Positions 7,776 through 14,052 of a stretch of 32,164 nt of DNA are shown piece after piece. Where the stretch lies: the NCBI RefSeq assembly GCF_031181185.1, contig NZ_JAPSKZ010000021.1, positions 1-32,164 of the forward strand, written 5' to 3'. Each line of letters begins with the position of its first letter. The stretch's first letter is position 1. This DNA comes from Phenylobacterium sp. Its GTDB lineage: Bacteria; Pseudomonadota; Alphaproteobacteria; Caulobacterales; Caulobacteraceae. Below the pieces are notes generated by a model that searched no databases, was not told where the DNA came from, and was given only the letters and a program-made list of their open reading frames with translations. The translations under genes and the position numbers were made by a program.

Positions 7776-7844
7776 TTATCCACATTTCGTACACAGGCGT
7801 TATCGGAAATCCGATTCCGAACCCTGTGGATGGATTGTGGATAA
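7776..7844 (+). other. Symmetric DnaA-box array with nested inverted repeats
   Basis: A perfect DnaA box TTATCCACA (7776-7784) faces a perfect inverted copy TGTGGATAA (7836-7844). Inside, CACAGG (7792-7797) faces CCTGTG (7823-7828); both pairs share the same centre at 7810. A third, imperfect box TGTGGATGG lies at 7825-7833, and ATCGGA-AA-TCCGAT (7802-7815) sits near the centre. The sequence is intergenic and AT-rich for this genome. It may be a replication origin or DnaA-binding control site of the element, or a DnaA-titration site. The boxes are seen; the role is inference. Confidence 0.6.
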
Positions 7845-7874
7845 CCTTGATCGCGCAGCGCAGAGGTCTACGAA

Positions 7875-8090
7875 TCAGGGCTCATTGGCCGGGCGTCGGA
7901 CATCTTCGGCGTTCGGGAGGGGCCCCGAGGTTTCGATCTCGCCCAAGTACGTCGCAAAAGGCAGAGTTCTCAGCCGAGCCTTAGCGTCGTCCAGGTCGCG
8001 AGCCCGCACCTCGAGGGCCCAGTCCGATCCCTCATGCCGGTACTCAAAGAGATACCGGTTTGGCACTTCGCATAAGGAATCAGAACTCAT
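7875..8090 (-). CDS. Small conserved-looking protein of unknown function
   Basis: A 71-residue acidic protein with an alternating pattern, YLFEYRHEGSDWALEVRARD, then LDDAKARLRTLPFATYLGEI. This suggests a small beta-alpha fold; it resembles short proteins I have seen on alphaproteobacterial mobile elements, but I know no function. The ATG at 8090 has no ribosome site and shares the palindrome CATG with the start of the divergent DUF1508 gene. A GTG at 8066 (giving MPNRYLFEYRH...) would fit homologue length as well. It lies downstream, on the minus strand, of the displaced tRNA promoter at 8517-8546, which could transcribe it. Confidence 0.55.
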   Translation of the reverse strand: MSSDSLCEVPNRYLFEYRHEGSDWALEVRARDLDDAKARLRTLPFATYLGEIETSGPLPNAEDVRRPANEP

Positions 8091-8262
8091 GTACTACTAC
8101 GTCTATCTGGACGTTTCCCGCCAGTGGCGATGGACCCTTTACGCTGCGAACGGCAAGAAAATCGCCAACTCGGGCGAGGGGTACATCAACCAGCAGGACT
8201 GCATCCACGGCCTGAACCTCACGGCCAACTCGCGTGGCCTGCCGGTGAAGATCGCCGCGTAG
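8089..8262 (+). CDS. DUF1508 (YegP-like) small protein
   Basis: A 57-residue protein with the pattern of one DUF1508 unit: YYVYLDVSRQWRWTLYAANG, KKIANSGEGYINQQDCIHGL. Classical YegP proteins hold two such units; this has one. The function of the family is unknown. The start ATG at 8089 is supported by AAGGA about ten bases upstream. The same four bases CATG (8088-8091) provide the ATG of the divergent 71-residue gene, so each promoter must lie inside the other gene. It is the last gene before the repeat-rich right end of the element. Confidence 0.7.
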   Translation: MYYYVYLDVSRQWRWTLYAANGKKIANSGEGYINQQDCIHGLNLTANSRGLPVKIAA

Positions 8263-8290
8263 GGTTAACGAGAGCCTACTTCGAAGGCGT

Positions 8291-8315
8291 CGGGCGCGAG
8301 CTTTGCTCGCGCCCG
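8291..8315 (+). terminator. Strong hairpin after the DUF1508 gene
   Basis: CGGGCGCGAGC-TTT-GCTCGCGCCCG is a perfect 11-bp stem with a 3-base loop, 28 bases after the stop codon. There is no clean T-run after it, so it may be a weak or Rho-assisted terminator, or part of the recombination site. Confidence 0.45.
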
Positions 8316-8341
8316 AAATGCTTTCGGCGGCGGGCGTTCTG

Positions 8342-8359
8342 GCGGGCGTTAACGCCCGC
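8342..8359 (+). repeat. 18-bp perfect palindrome
   Basis: GCGGGCGTT is followed directly by its reverse complement AACGCCCGC, with GTTAAC at the centre. A direct copy of the left arm lies 12 bases upstream (8330-8338). It resembles an iteron pair or a dimeric protein-binding site. Confidence 0.6.
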
Positions 8360-8394
8360 TGGGGGCGTTAAACGTTGCCGACAATTTCCGACAG

Positions 8395-8432
8395 TTTCCG
8401 CCTTCCACCGAGGCGGAAAGCGGATTTTCGTT
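8395..8432 (+). terminator. Hairpin followed by a T-rich tract
   Basis: TTTCCGCCT (8395-8403) pairs with AGGCGGAAA (8411-8419) over a 7-base loop, followed by GCGGATTTTCGTTT. The T-rich tract starts about five bases after the stem, so this may be an intrinsic terminator on the plus strand near the right edge of the element. Confidence 0.45.
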
Positions 8433-8466
8433 TGTAGACAATGTGTCGGAGGTTGCCGGGAACTTC

Positions 8467-8494
8467 GTGCGCTACCAGGCTGCGCTACGCTCCG
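8467..8494 (+). repeat. Right copy of the 28-bp direct repeat (displaced 5' half of tRNA-Pro)
   Basis: It is identical to tRNA-Pro(GGG) nucleotides 1-28. Nothing to its left resembles the remaining anticodon and T arms, so this is a half-gene. Its minus-strand upstream side carries a good promoter and reads into chromosomal DNA (the DUF2842 gene), so it is probably the original 5' end of the tRNA gene, cut off by the insertion. Confidence 0.9.
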
Positions 8495-8516
8495 CAGGCC
8501 GGTCGGCGAGGCGGGC

Positions 8517-8546
8517 CTTATAGGCAGGCTCGCCCGCGACGGGCAA
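8517..8546 (-). promoter_or_regulatory. Displaced native tRNA promoter
   Basis: On the minus strand, TTGCCC (8546-8541) is followed after 18 bases by TATAAG (8522-8517), 22 bases before the truncated tRNA half. Transcription would pass through the half-tRNA and enter the inserted element. The hexamers are seen; activity is inference. Confidence 0.55.
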
Positions 8547-8568
8547 TCCCGAATGTCAGACGAAGACG

Positions 8569-8766
8569 TCAGCGCCCGCGGTTCATCCAGCGGAACAGCG
8601 GCGCGAGCGGCAGCCACCAGCAGAAGCCGGCGAGGGCGTAGTAGGGAAGCTGCGCCCACCAGCGCTCAGGGATGCGCTCGCCGATGAAGACGGCCGCCCA
8701 CACGTAGAGGATCAGGAACCCCAAGATCGCGAAGAGGCCAATGAGCTTGCGCAGGCGGGCGGACAT
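8569..8766 (-). CDS. DUF2842 small membrane protein
   Basis: A 65-residue protein with two predicted membrane spans: LIGLFAILGFLILYVWAAVF (about 8-27) and a second around WAQLPYYALAGFCWWLPLAPL. It ends with FRWMNRGR. The pattern fits DUF2842, a small alphaproteobacterial membrane family of unknown role. I use the ATG at 8766, not the in-frame upstream ATG at 8823, because the promoter -10 lies at 8773-8778 and the family begins with a short basic N-terminus. The message would then be nearly leaderless, and no ribosome site is seen. It is divergent from ctaA across 92 bases. Confidence 0.8.
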   Translation of the reverse strand: MSARLRKLIGLFAILGFLILYVWAAVFIGERIPERWWAQLPYYALAGFCWWLPLAPLFRWMNRGR

Positions 8767-8772
8767 GGCCGG

Positions 8773-8802
8773 GCTATAGCGGGGTCGCGCTTCCGACCCA
8801 AG
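8773..8802 (-). promoter_or_regulatory. Promoter of the DUF2842 gene, likely giving a leaderless mRNA
   Basis: On the minus strand, TTGGGT (8802-8797) is followed after 18 bases by TATAGC (8778-8773), within GCTATAGC, which resembles the Caulobacter housekeeping -10. Transcription would start within a base or two of the ATG at 8766. Confidence 0.5.
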
Positions 8803-8858
8803 ACCGATAAAGAGACCGGCCAAGTTCGGCCCCCAGCGGCGCTGCCCCTCGCGTACCC

Positions 8859-9890
8859 ATGACCTCGTTCCTGCGCTCCGACCGCTCCAAGCCCGTCGCC
8901 ATCTGGCTGCTGGTGGTGGCGGCCTTCGTCCTGGCCATGGTGGTCGTAGGCGGCGCGACCCGGCTGACCGGCTCGGGCCTCTCGATCACCGAGTGGAAGC
9001 CGGTCACCGGAGCGATCCCGCCCATGAGCGAGGCCGCCTGGCACGCCGAGTTCGCCAAGTACCGCGAGATCCCGCAGTACCAGCAGGTGAACCGCGGCAT
9101 GAGCCTCTCCGAGTTCCAGTCCATCTACTGGTGGGAGTGGGGTCACAGGTTCCTGGGGCGGCTGACCGGGCTCGTGTTCTTCGCCCCGTTCGTCTGGTTC
9201 GCGGTCCGCCGCGAGATTCCCAGACGGCTGACCTGGCGGCTGGTCGGCATCTTCGTGCTGGGCGCGGCGCAGGGCGCGGTCGGCTGGTGGATGGTCGCGA
9301 GCGGGCTGTCGGAACGGGTCTCGGTCGCCCCCGAGCGGCTGATGGTGCACCTGGGCCTGGCCTTCGCCCTGCTGGCCGCGCTGATCTGGACGGCGCTGGA
9401 CGCCTGGGCGGGCGGGGCGCGCCAGACGCTGCCCAGCCCCTGGGGCCGGCGCGCCGCCTGGTTGCTGGCGCTGATCTATTTCCAGATCCTGCTGGGCGCG
9501 CTGGTGGCCGGCAACGATGCGGGCCTGGTCTATAACGACTTCCCCCTGATGGGCGGGCGGCTGGTCCCTGAGGACTACGCGGCGACCACGCTGTGGGGGA
9601 CCTTGGCGCACAGCCAGGGCGCGGTGCAGCTGCATCACCGGCTTGCGGCCTATCTGCTGACCGGCGTCGCCGTCGCCGTCGGGCTGGCGGCGTGGCGGTC
9701 GAACTACCTGCACCGCGAGAGCAAGCTGCTGGCCGTGGCGGTGGCCGCCGCCGTGGTGCTGCAGGCGGCCCTGGGCGTGGCGACCCTCGTCCTGCGCGCG
9801 CCGGTCGGCCTGTCGATCGCCCACCAACTGATCGCGGCGCTCATCCTGGCGCTGGCGACCGCCTTCGCCTGGCGCGTGCGGCGGATTTGA
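8859..9890 (+). CDS. ctaA: Heme A synthase (COX15/CtaA family)
   Basis: This inner-membrane enzyme oxidises the C8 methyl group of heme O to the formyl group of heme A for cytochrome aa3 oxidases. The 343-residue protein has about eight membrane spans in two four-helix halves. The conserved heme-ligand histidines are present: His96 (EWGHRFLGR), His164 (LMVHLGLAF), His259/260 (QLHHRLAAY) and His322 (SIAHQLIAA). The motif [25 protein letters not shown] segment after span 1 (residues 31-51) is the alphaproteobacterial type 2 signature. The ATG at 8859 has no clear ribosome site. Together with phaC and the complex I subunit it suggests an aerobic respiratory life. Confidence 0.94.
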   Translation: MTSFLRSDRSKPVAIWLLVVAAFVLAMVVVGGATRLTGSGLSITEWKPVTGAIPPMSEAAWHAEFAKYREIPQYQQVNRGMSLSEFQSIYWWEWGHRFLGRLTGLVFFAPFVWFAVRREIPRRLTWRLVGIFVLGAAQGAVGWWMVASGLSERVSVAPERLMVHLGLAFALLAALIWTALDAWAGGARQTLPSPWGRRAAWLLALIYFQILLGALVAGNDAGLVYNDFPLMGGRLVPEDYAATTLWGTLAHSQGAVQLHHRLAAYLLTGVAVAVGLAAWRSNYLHRESKLLAVAVAAAVVLQAALGVATLVLRAPVGLSIAHQLIAALILALATAFAWRVRRI

Positions 9891-9902
9891 GGAAGAAAAT
9901 CG

Positions 9903-9918
9903 CGGTATAATAATACCG
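9903..9918. promoter_or_regulatory. Inverted repeat in the gap between ctaA and rplM
   Basis: CGGTAT-AATA-ATACCG is a perfect 6-bp inverted repeat in an AT-rich patch just after ctaA. No T-run follows. It may be an operator; nothing near it identifies the protein. A GC hairpin (CCGGCG-CGTT-CGCCGG, 9959-9974) follows, upstream of the rplM promoter. Confidence 0.3.
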
Positions 9919-9976
9919 TGTATACTAGGTCGTTGTATTCGCTGGCCATTTCACAGATCCGGCGCGTTCGCCGGCA

Positions 9977-10005
9977 TTGACAACGACGAGCGCGACCGGC
10001 ATATG
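9977..10005 (+). promoter_or_regulatory. Promoter of the rplM-rpsI operon
   Basis: TTGACA (9977-9982) is a consensus -35. After 17 bases comes CATATG (10000-10005), inside the 12-bp palindrome CGGCATATGCCG. This leaves a leader of about 50 bases before the rplM ATG at 10065. Confidence 0.55.
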
Positions 10006-10064
10006 CCGCGCCTCACGTCGGGGACGCACGTTCGCGCACCCGCACCATTCTGACGGATTGAACC

Positions 10065-10541
10065 ATGTTGAAGGCTACGACGGCTTCGCTGAAGCCCGCC
10101 GAGGTCGAGAAGAAGTGGATCGTGATCGACGCCAAGGACGCCGTGGTCGGCCGCCTGGCTTCGTTCATCGCGATGCGCCTTCGCGGCAAGCATCGGCCCG
10201 ACTACACCCCGCATGTGGACTGCGGCGACTTCGTCGTCGTCGTGAACGCCGACAAGGTGAAGTTCACGGGCAAGAAGCTGTCGGACAAGATCTTCTACTG
10301 GCACACCGGCCACCCGGGCGGCGTGAAGCAACGCACCGCCGGCCAGATCCTCGGCGGCAAGTACCCCGAGCGCGTGCTGGAGAAGGCTGTCGAGCGCATG
10401 CTGCCGAAGGAAAGCCCGCTGGCCCGCAAGCAGATGACGCACCTGCGCATCTACACGGGTGAAGAACACCCGCATGCGGCCCAGAACCCCGAGACCATCG
10501 CGTTCGCCGACCTGAACGCCAAGAACGTGCGGAGCGCGTAA
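10065..10541 (+). CDS. rplM: 50S ribosomal protein L13
   Basis: L13 is an early-assembling protein of the large ribosomal subunit. The 158-residue sequence has the family landmarks [20 protein letters not shown] (residues 19-38), [36 protein letters not shown], and [10 protein letters not shown] with [16 protein letters not shown] and LYRNLRIYTG-type end (here [14 protein letters not shown]). The last base of its stop is the first base of the rpsI ATG (TAATG), so the two are translationally coupled. The order rplM-rpsI-argC is common in alphaproteobacteria. Confidence 0.98.
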   Translation: MLKATTASLKPAEVEKKWIVIDAKDAVVGRLASFIAMRLRGKHRPDYTPHVDCGDFVVVVNADKVKFTGKKLSDKIFYWHTGHPGGVKQRTAGQILGGKYPERVLEKAVERMLPKESPLARKQMTHLRIYTGEEHPHAAQNPETIAFADLNAKNVRSA

Positions 10542-11026
10542 TGAGCGAAGCCAACACCCAAGAAGCGACCGGCTTCGACGCCCTGAAGGGCCTCGGCACG
10601 CAGGAAGAAGCCGTCGTTCGCGAGCCCAAGATCGACGCCCAAGGCCGCTCGTACGCGACCGGCAAGCGGAAGAACGCGGTCGCCCGCGTGTGGATCAAGC
10701 CCGGCAAGGGCCAGATCACGATCAATGGCCGCGACCAGGAGATCTACTTCGCCCGCCCCGTGCTGCGGATGATGATTGCCCAGCCGCTGCAGGTCGCCGA
10801 CCGCCTCGGCCAGTTCGACGTCGAAGTGACGGTCGAGGGTTCGGGCCTGTCGGGCCAAGCGGGCGCCGTTCGCCACGGCATCGCCAAGGCGCTGACCTAC
10901 TACGAGCCGGGCCTGCGCTCGGTGCTGAAGCCGCACGGCTTCCTGACCCGCGACCCGCGCGTCGTCGAGCGGAAGAAGTACGGCAAGGCGAAGGCCCGAC
11001 GCAGCTTCCAGTTCTCGAAGCGCTAA
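10541..11026 (+). CDS. rpsI: 30S ribosomal protein S9
   Basis: S9 sits in the small-subunit head and its C-terminal tail reaches toward the P-site tRNA. The 161-residue protein has an alphaproteobacterial N-terminal extension (about 35 residues). The conserved core follows: [37 protein letters not shown], and [20 protein letters not shown]. The tail, [17 protein letters not shown], ends in the conserved Lys-Arg. It is coupled to rplM by a one-base overlap and followed by a clear terminator. Confidence 0.98.
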   Translation: MSEANTQEATGFDALKGLGTQEEAVVREPKIDAQGRSYATGKRKNAVARVWIKPGKGQITINGRDQEIYFARPVLRMMIAQPLQVADRLGQFDVEVTVEGSGLSGQAGAVRHGIAKALTYYEPGLRSVLKPHGFLTRDPRVVERKKYGKAKARRSFQFSKR

Positions 11027-11055
11027 CCGCGCGCGACAACTCGCGTTTACGGACA

Positions 11056-11089
11056 GGGCGCTTCGGGAAACCGAGGCGCCCTTTCTCTT
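11056..11089 (+). terminator. Rho-independent terminator after rpsI
   Basis: GGGCGCTTCGG (11056-11066) pairs with CCGAGGCGCCC (11071-11081) with one G-T pair and a GAAA loop, followed by TTTCTCTT. This ends the ribosomal operon 14 bases before the argC start, so argC needs a promoter within or before the terminator, or read-through. Confidence 0.9.
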
Positions 11090-11102
11090 ATCGGAGCTGC
11101 GA

Positions 11103-12071
11103 ATGGCCCACACGGTCTTCATCGACGGCGAAGCCGGCACCACGGGACTGCAGATCCGCGAGCGGCTGGAAGGCCGCCGCGACATCGAGATCCTGTCGAT
11201 CGATCCCGCCCGGCGGAAAGACGCCGACGCGCGCGCCGAGTTGCTCAACGCCGCTGACGCTGTGGTGCTGTGCCTGCCGGACGACGCGGCCAAGGAGGCC
11301 GTGGCGATGATCGAGAACCCGGCGGTCCGCGTGGTGGACGCCTCCACCGCGCACCGGGTGGCGCCCGGCTGGACCTATGGGTTTCCCGAGTTGTCGAAGG
11401 ACCAGCGCCAGGCGATCCGCGCTTCCAAGCGGGTGGCCAATCCGGGCTGCTATCCGACCGGATTCATCGCCCTGGTGCGGCCGCTGGTGGAGGCAGGACT
11501 GATCCCCGCGGACTTCCCGCTGACCGTGAACGCAATCTCGGGCTATTCCGGCGGCGGCAAGGGTCTGATCGCCGAGTTCGAGGAGCAGGGCGCGCGCGAC
11601 GTGTTCCGCGCCTACGGTCTGCCGCTGGCCCACAAGCACCTGCCCGAGATGCAGGCCTATACGGGGCTCGCGCACCCGCCGGTGTTCGCGCCCTCGGTCG
11701 GCCGCTACGCCCAAGGGATGCTGGTCGAGGCGCCGCTGCAGCTTTGGGCGCTGCCGAGGAAGCCCGCCCCGTCCGACCTGCACGTGGCGCTGGAGGCCCA
11801 TTACGCGGGCGAGACGTTCGTCGAGGTGGCGAGCGGCGCCGAGTGCGCCGAGTTGCAGGCGACGCGCGCCGGCGCGGCCGGTCATGTGCAGGCCCTGGAC
11901 CCGGAGGCCCTGAACGGGACCAACCGCATGCGCCTGTTCGTGTTCGGCAACGCCCAGACGGGGCAGGCGAGGCTGATCGCCCTGCTGGACAACCTGGGCA
12001 AGGGCGCCTCAGGCGCGGCCGTCCAGAACCTGAACCTGATGCTTGGCCTCGACGAGGACGCGGGACTGTAG
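11103..12071 (+). CDS. argC: N-acetyl-gamma-glutamyl-phosphate reductase (type 2 ArgC)
   Basis: ArgC reduces N-acetylglutamyl phosphate to the semialdehyde with NADPH, the third step of arginine synthesis. The 322-residue protein is the short type 2 form. It has the nucleotide-binding start [18 protein letters not shown], the catalytic Cys116 in [14 protein letters not shown], the segment [13 protein letters not shown], and the substrate region with [11 protein letters not shown]. The ATG at 11103 lies 14 bases after the rpsI terminator. Confidence 0.95.
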   Translation: MAHTVFIDGEAGTTGLQIRERLEGRRDIEILSIDPARRKDADARAELLNAADAVVLCLPDDAAKEAVAMIENPAVRVVDASTAHRVAPGWTYGFPELSKDQRQAIRASKRVANPGCYPTGFIALVRPLVEAGLIPADFPLTVNAISGYSGGGKGLIAEFEEQGARDVFRAYGLPLAHKHLPEMQAYTGLAHPPVFAPSVGRYAQGMLVEAPLQLWALPRKPAPSDLHVALEAHYAGETFVEVASGAECAELQATRAGAAGHVQALDPEALNGTNRMRLFVFGNAQTGQARLIALLDNLGKGASGAAVQNLNLMLGLDEDAGL

Positions 12072-12110
12072 CGCTTGCATCCGCCGTGTTCCGGGCCACG
12101 TAATCCGGAC

Positions 12111-12602
12111 ATGGACACGCACGTCGAACGCCGCGCCTTCCTGTTGGGCGCATCGCTGATCGCCCTGTCCGGCCTGCCGGGCTCGGGGCTGGCCGCGGAC
12201 AAGTATGCGAGCTCGCCGTTCCGCAAGCTGGGCGACGCCCAGTGGAAGCAGCGCCTGTCGCCGGCGGCCTACCGGGTGCTGCGCCACGAGGATACCGAAC
12301 GGCCGGGATCCAGCCCTCTGAACGGCGAGAAGCGGAAGGGGACCTTCGCCTGCGCCGGCTGCGGCCTGGCGCTGTTCCGGTCGGAGTGGAAGTTCGAGAG
12401 CGGCACGGGCTGGCCCAGCTTCTTCCGGGTAATCCCGGGCGCCGTGGCGACCAAGACCGACTACAAGATCGGCGTGCCGCGCAAGGAGTACCACTGCGCT
12501 CAGTGCCTGGGGCACCAGGGCCACGTCTTCGACGACGGGCCGAAGCCGACCGGCCTGCGGTACTGCAACAACGGCCTGGCCCTGAGGTTCATCCCGGCCT
12601 GA
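12111..12602 (+). CDS. msrB: Peptide-methionine (R)-S-oxide reductase MsrB, probably Tat-exported
   Basis: MsrB reduces R-methionine sulfoxide in oxidised proteins. The 163-residue protein has two zinc-binding CxxC pairs, Cys81/Cys84 (FACAGCGLALF) and Cys129/Cys132 (YHCAQCLGHQGHVFDDG). The catalytic Cys152 lies in LRYCNNGLALRF, and the core has SGTGWPSFF. A twin-arginine signal precedes it: VERRAFLLGASLIALSG, with a probable cut after residues GLAA (about 29). I therefore expect a periplasmic enzyme, folded with zinc before export. The ATG at 12111 keeps the Tat motif near the N-terminus; the upstream TTG at 12075 would bury it. Confidence 0.92.
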   Translation: MDTHVERRAFLLGASLIALSGLPGSGLAADKYASSPFRKLGDAQWKQRLSPAAYRVLRHEDTERPGSSPLNGEKRKGTFACAGCGLALFRSEWKFESGTGWPSFFRVIPGAVATKTDYKIGVPRKEYHCAQCLGHQGHVFDDGPKPTGLRYCNNGLALRFIPA

Positions 12603-12610
12603 TCCATAAA

Positions 12611-12650
12611 AAGAAGCGGGCCCGCGGGGGAGCGCGGGCCCGAGTTTGTC
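12611..12650 (-). terminator. Bidirectional terminator between msrB and the GIN-domain gene
   Basis: CGGGCCCGC (12617-12625) pairs with GCGGGCCCG (12634-12642). On the minus strand the stem is followed by CTTCTTTTTATGG, a good T-run for ending the GIN-domain operon. On the plus strand the tail AGTTTGTC is weaker but could end msrB. Confidence 0.85.
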
Positions 12651-12683
12651 GCAAACAGGCTTGGGGTCCGTCTGCGGAACCGG

Positions 12684-13472
12684 TCAGGTCGTGGTCTTGG
12701 CCGGGGCGGGGGCCGCGGTCGTGGACTGGGCCGGACGCGGGCGGTGGATGCGCCCGGCGCCCGAGATGTCGCTCTCCAGTTCGGCGGGGTCGGTCAGCAG
12801 GTTGATCTCGCCCATGCCGGAAATCTCGAGCCGCGCCTTGGCGGTCGGCGCGACCGTGGCCTCGCCGGCGCCTGAGATGTCCACCTCGGCGTCGCGGGTC
12901 CTCAGGTCGCCCATGTGGGCCTCGCCGGCGCCGGAGATGTCGATGTCGAGGGCCTCGGTCTCGCCGCGGGCGGTGATTTCCGAGGCGCCAGAGATGTCCA
13001 CCGACAGGCTGGGCTGCCGGTAGTTCTCGATGGTCAGGCGGTTGGCGCCCGAGAAGTGGAAGCGGCGGACGTTCGGCGCGGTCATCACGATCTTCACCTT
13101 GCCCACGCCCCAACCGGCCTTCCGGACGCGGATCCGGCCTTCCTCGATCCGCATTCGGTCGAGCAGGCGTTGGGGGCCGGTGACCGTGACCTTTCCGGGA
13201 CCGTCGGCCTGCGTGTAGGTGACGTCGGCCGGAATGCTCAGGCTGAGGCGCTCGCTGTCATCCCAGTCGAAGGTGCGGGTGGCGACCGGGCCACCGCCCT
13301 CGGCGACGTCGATGTCCCAGTCGTGATCCCAGTGGTCCTTGTCCCAGTCGCCGGCCCAGTGCCAGCCGCCGCGGGCGAGGGCGTCGGGGCCGCCGATGGC
13401 GAAGGCGGCGGAGAGGGCGGCCAGGGCGAGCACGAAGCCCGCCACGGCGATCACCACAAGATTGCGGATCAT
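12684..13472 (-). CDS. GIN-domain (DUF2807) secreted beta-helix protein
   Basis: A 262-residue protein with an N-terminal signal or anchor (MIRNLVVIAVAGFVLALAAL). After a His/Asp/Trp-rich segment (about 34-55) comes a repetitive beta region. The unit ISGAGE recurs (VDISGASE, IDISGAGE, VDISGAGE, LEISGMGE, SDISGAGR) at about 20-residue spacing, typical of the head GIN domain once described as a putative autotransporter adhesin. The tail is Pro/Ala/Thr-rich. The ATG at 13472 has AAGGAGA eight bases upstream, so the longer upstream reading is rejected. It is the last gene of a padR-DUF1700-GIN operon and is probably envelope-associated; the exact role is unknown. Confidence 0.85.
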   Translation of the reverse strand: MIRNLVVIAVAGFVLALAALSAAFAIGGPDALARGGWHWAGDWDKDHWDHDWDIDVAEGGGPVATRTFDWDDSERLSLSIPADVTYTQADGPGKVTVTGPQRLLDRMRIEEGRIRVRKAGWGVGKVKIVMTAPNVRRFHFSGANRLTIENYRQPSLSVDISGASEITARGETEALDIDISGAGEAHMGDLRTRDAEVDISGAGEATVAPTAKARLEISGMGEINLLTDPAELESDISGAGRIHRPRPAQSTTAAPAPAKTTT

Positions 13473-13485
13473 GGTGTTCGTCTCC

Positions 13486-14052
13486 TTAGCCTTGAGGTTC
13501 CAGGGCGGGCTTGAGCAGCCGGTAATGCAGGCGGCCATACCAGACGAGGGCGTTGATCAGGCCGATGCTGATGAGGGTGAGGACGGCGCCGGCCGAGGTG
13601 GCGCCGGCCATCAGGCCGATGCCGGCGAAGATGCCGGCGACGGTCCCGCCCGGCGGATCGACGAAGGGCGCTGCAGCGAACAGGAAGCCGCCGGCGAAGA
13701 ACACTGCGATCACCGCGATGAAGAAGCCGAACAGCGCCGCGGCCACACCCATCAGGATGGGCAGCAGGATCAGGATGTCGATCGCGCCCAGGCCCAGCAC
13801 CGCGAAGATGGCGGCGGCGGCCGACGAGGGGCTACGTTCCTCGCGCCAGCGGGTCAGCTGGGCCTCGGCCCGCAGTTCGCGCGCCAGCCGTTCGGGGTCG
13901 CCCAGGGCCGCGGCCACGTCCGCTTCGCTGCGGCCGGCGGCCTCGCCCTCGGTGAAGTGCGCCTCATAGTCGGCGACGATGTCGGCGACCGCCTGCGGGG
14001 GCAGACCGCGAAGGCCCTCCCGCAGCCGGGCCATGAAAGCCTGGCGTGTCAT
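13486..14052 (-). CDS. DUF1700 (HAAS-type) membrane protein
   Basis: A 188-residue protein. The first 75 residues form the helical HAAS/DUF1700 domain: RQAFMARLREGLRGLPPQAV, ADIVADYEAHFTEGEAAGRS, AALGDPERLARELRAE. At least three membrane spans follow. In other bacteria this module sits between a PadR regulator and a secreted beta-repeat protein, and is thought to act as an anti-sigma-like or PadR-interacting membrane partner. The ATG at 14052 overlaps the padR stop as ATGA, fixing the start and showing translational coupling. The GIN-domain gene follows after 13 bases. Confidence 0.85.
   Translation of the reverse strand: MTRQAFMARLREGLRGLPPQAVADIVADYEAHFTEGEAAGRSEADVAAALGDPERLARELRAEAQLTRWREERSPSSAAAAIFAVLGLGAIDILILLPILMGVAAALFGFFIAVIAVFFAGGFLFAAAPFVDPPGGTVAGIFAGIGLMAGATSAGAVLTLISIGLINALVWYGRLHYRLLKPALEPQG

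Larger units (their letters stand above)
8263..8466. other. Gene-free right end of the element: iterated repeats and hairpins
   Basis: No convincing gene is present. In order it holds: an 11-bp hairpin (8291-8301 with 8305-8315, loop TTT); two direct copies of GGCGGGCGTT (8329-8338 and 8341-8350), the second forming an 18-bp perfect palindrome with 8351-8359; a related GGGGCGTTAA at 8362-8371; a 10-bp tandem, CCGACAATTT then CCGACAGTTT (8378-8397); and a 9-bp hairpin (8395-8403 with 8411-8419). Such density suggests a recombination or replication site. The remaining gene-free stretch, 8495-8568, holds the displaced promoter. Confidence 0.6.

Noticed and set aside
7776-7844. Chromosomal replication origin
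   Set aside because: Only two perfect DnaA boxes are present, inside a small inserted unit. No hemE, dnaA or parAB genes are near, and no switch in gene orientation is seen around it.
8467-8494. A third tRNA-Pro gene next to the DUF2842 gene
   Set aside because: Only the first 28 nucleotides of the tRNA are present; no anticodon stem or T arm follows on the minus strand. It is a half-copy bounding the inserted element.
8276-8659. A 127-residue minus-strand reading frame across the right end of the element
   Set aside because: It runs through the tRNA fragment and the hairpin cluster, overlaps the DUF2842 gene, and its sequence (SVAQPGSARSS type) is the familiar artefact of translating a tRNA region.
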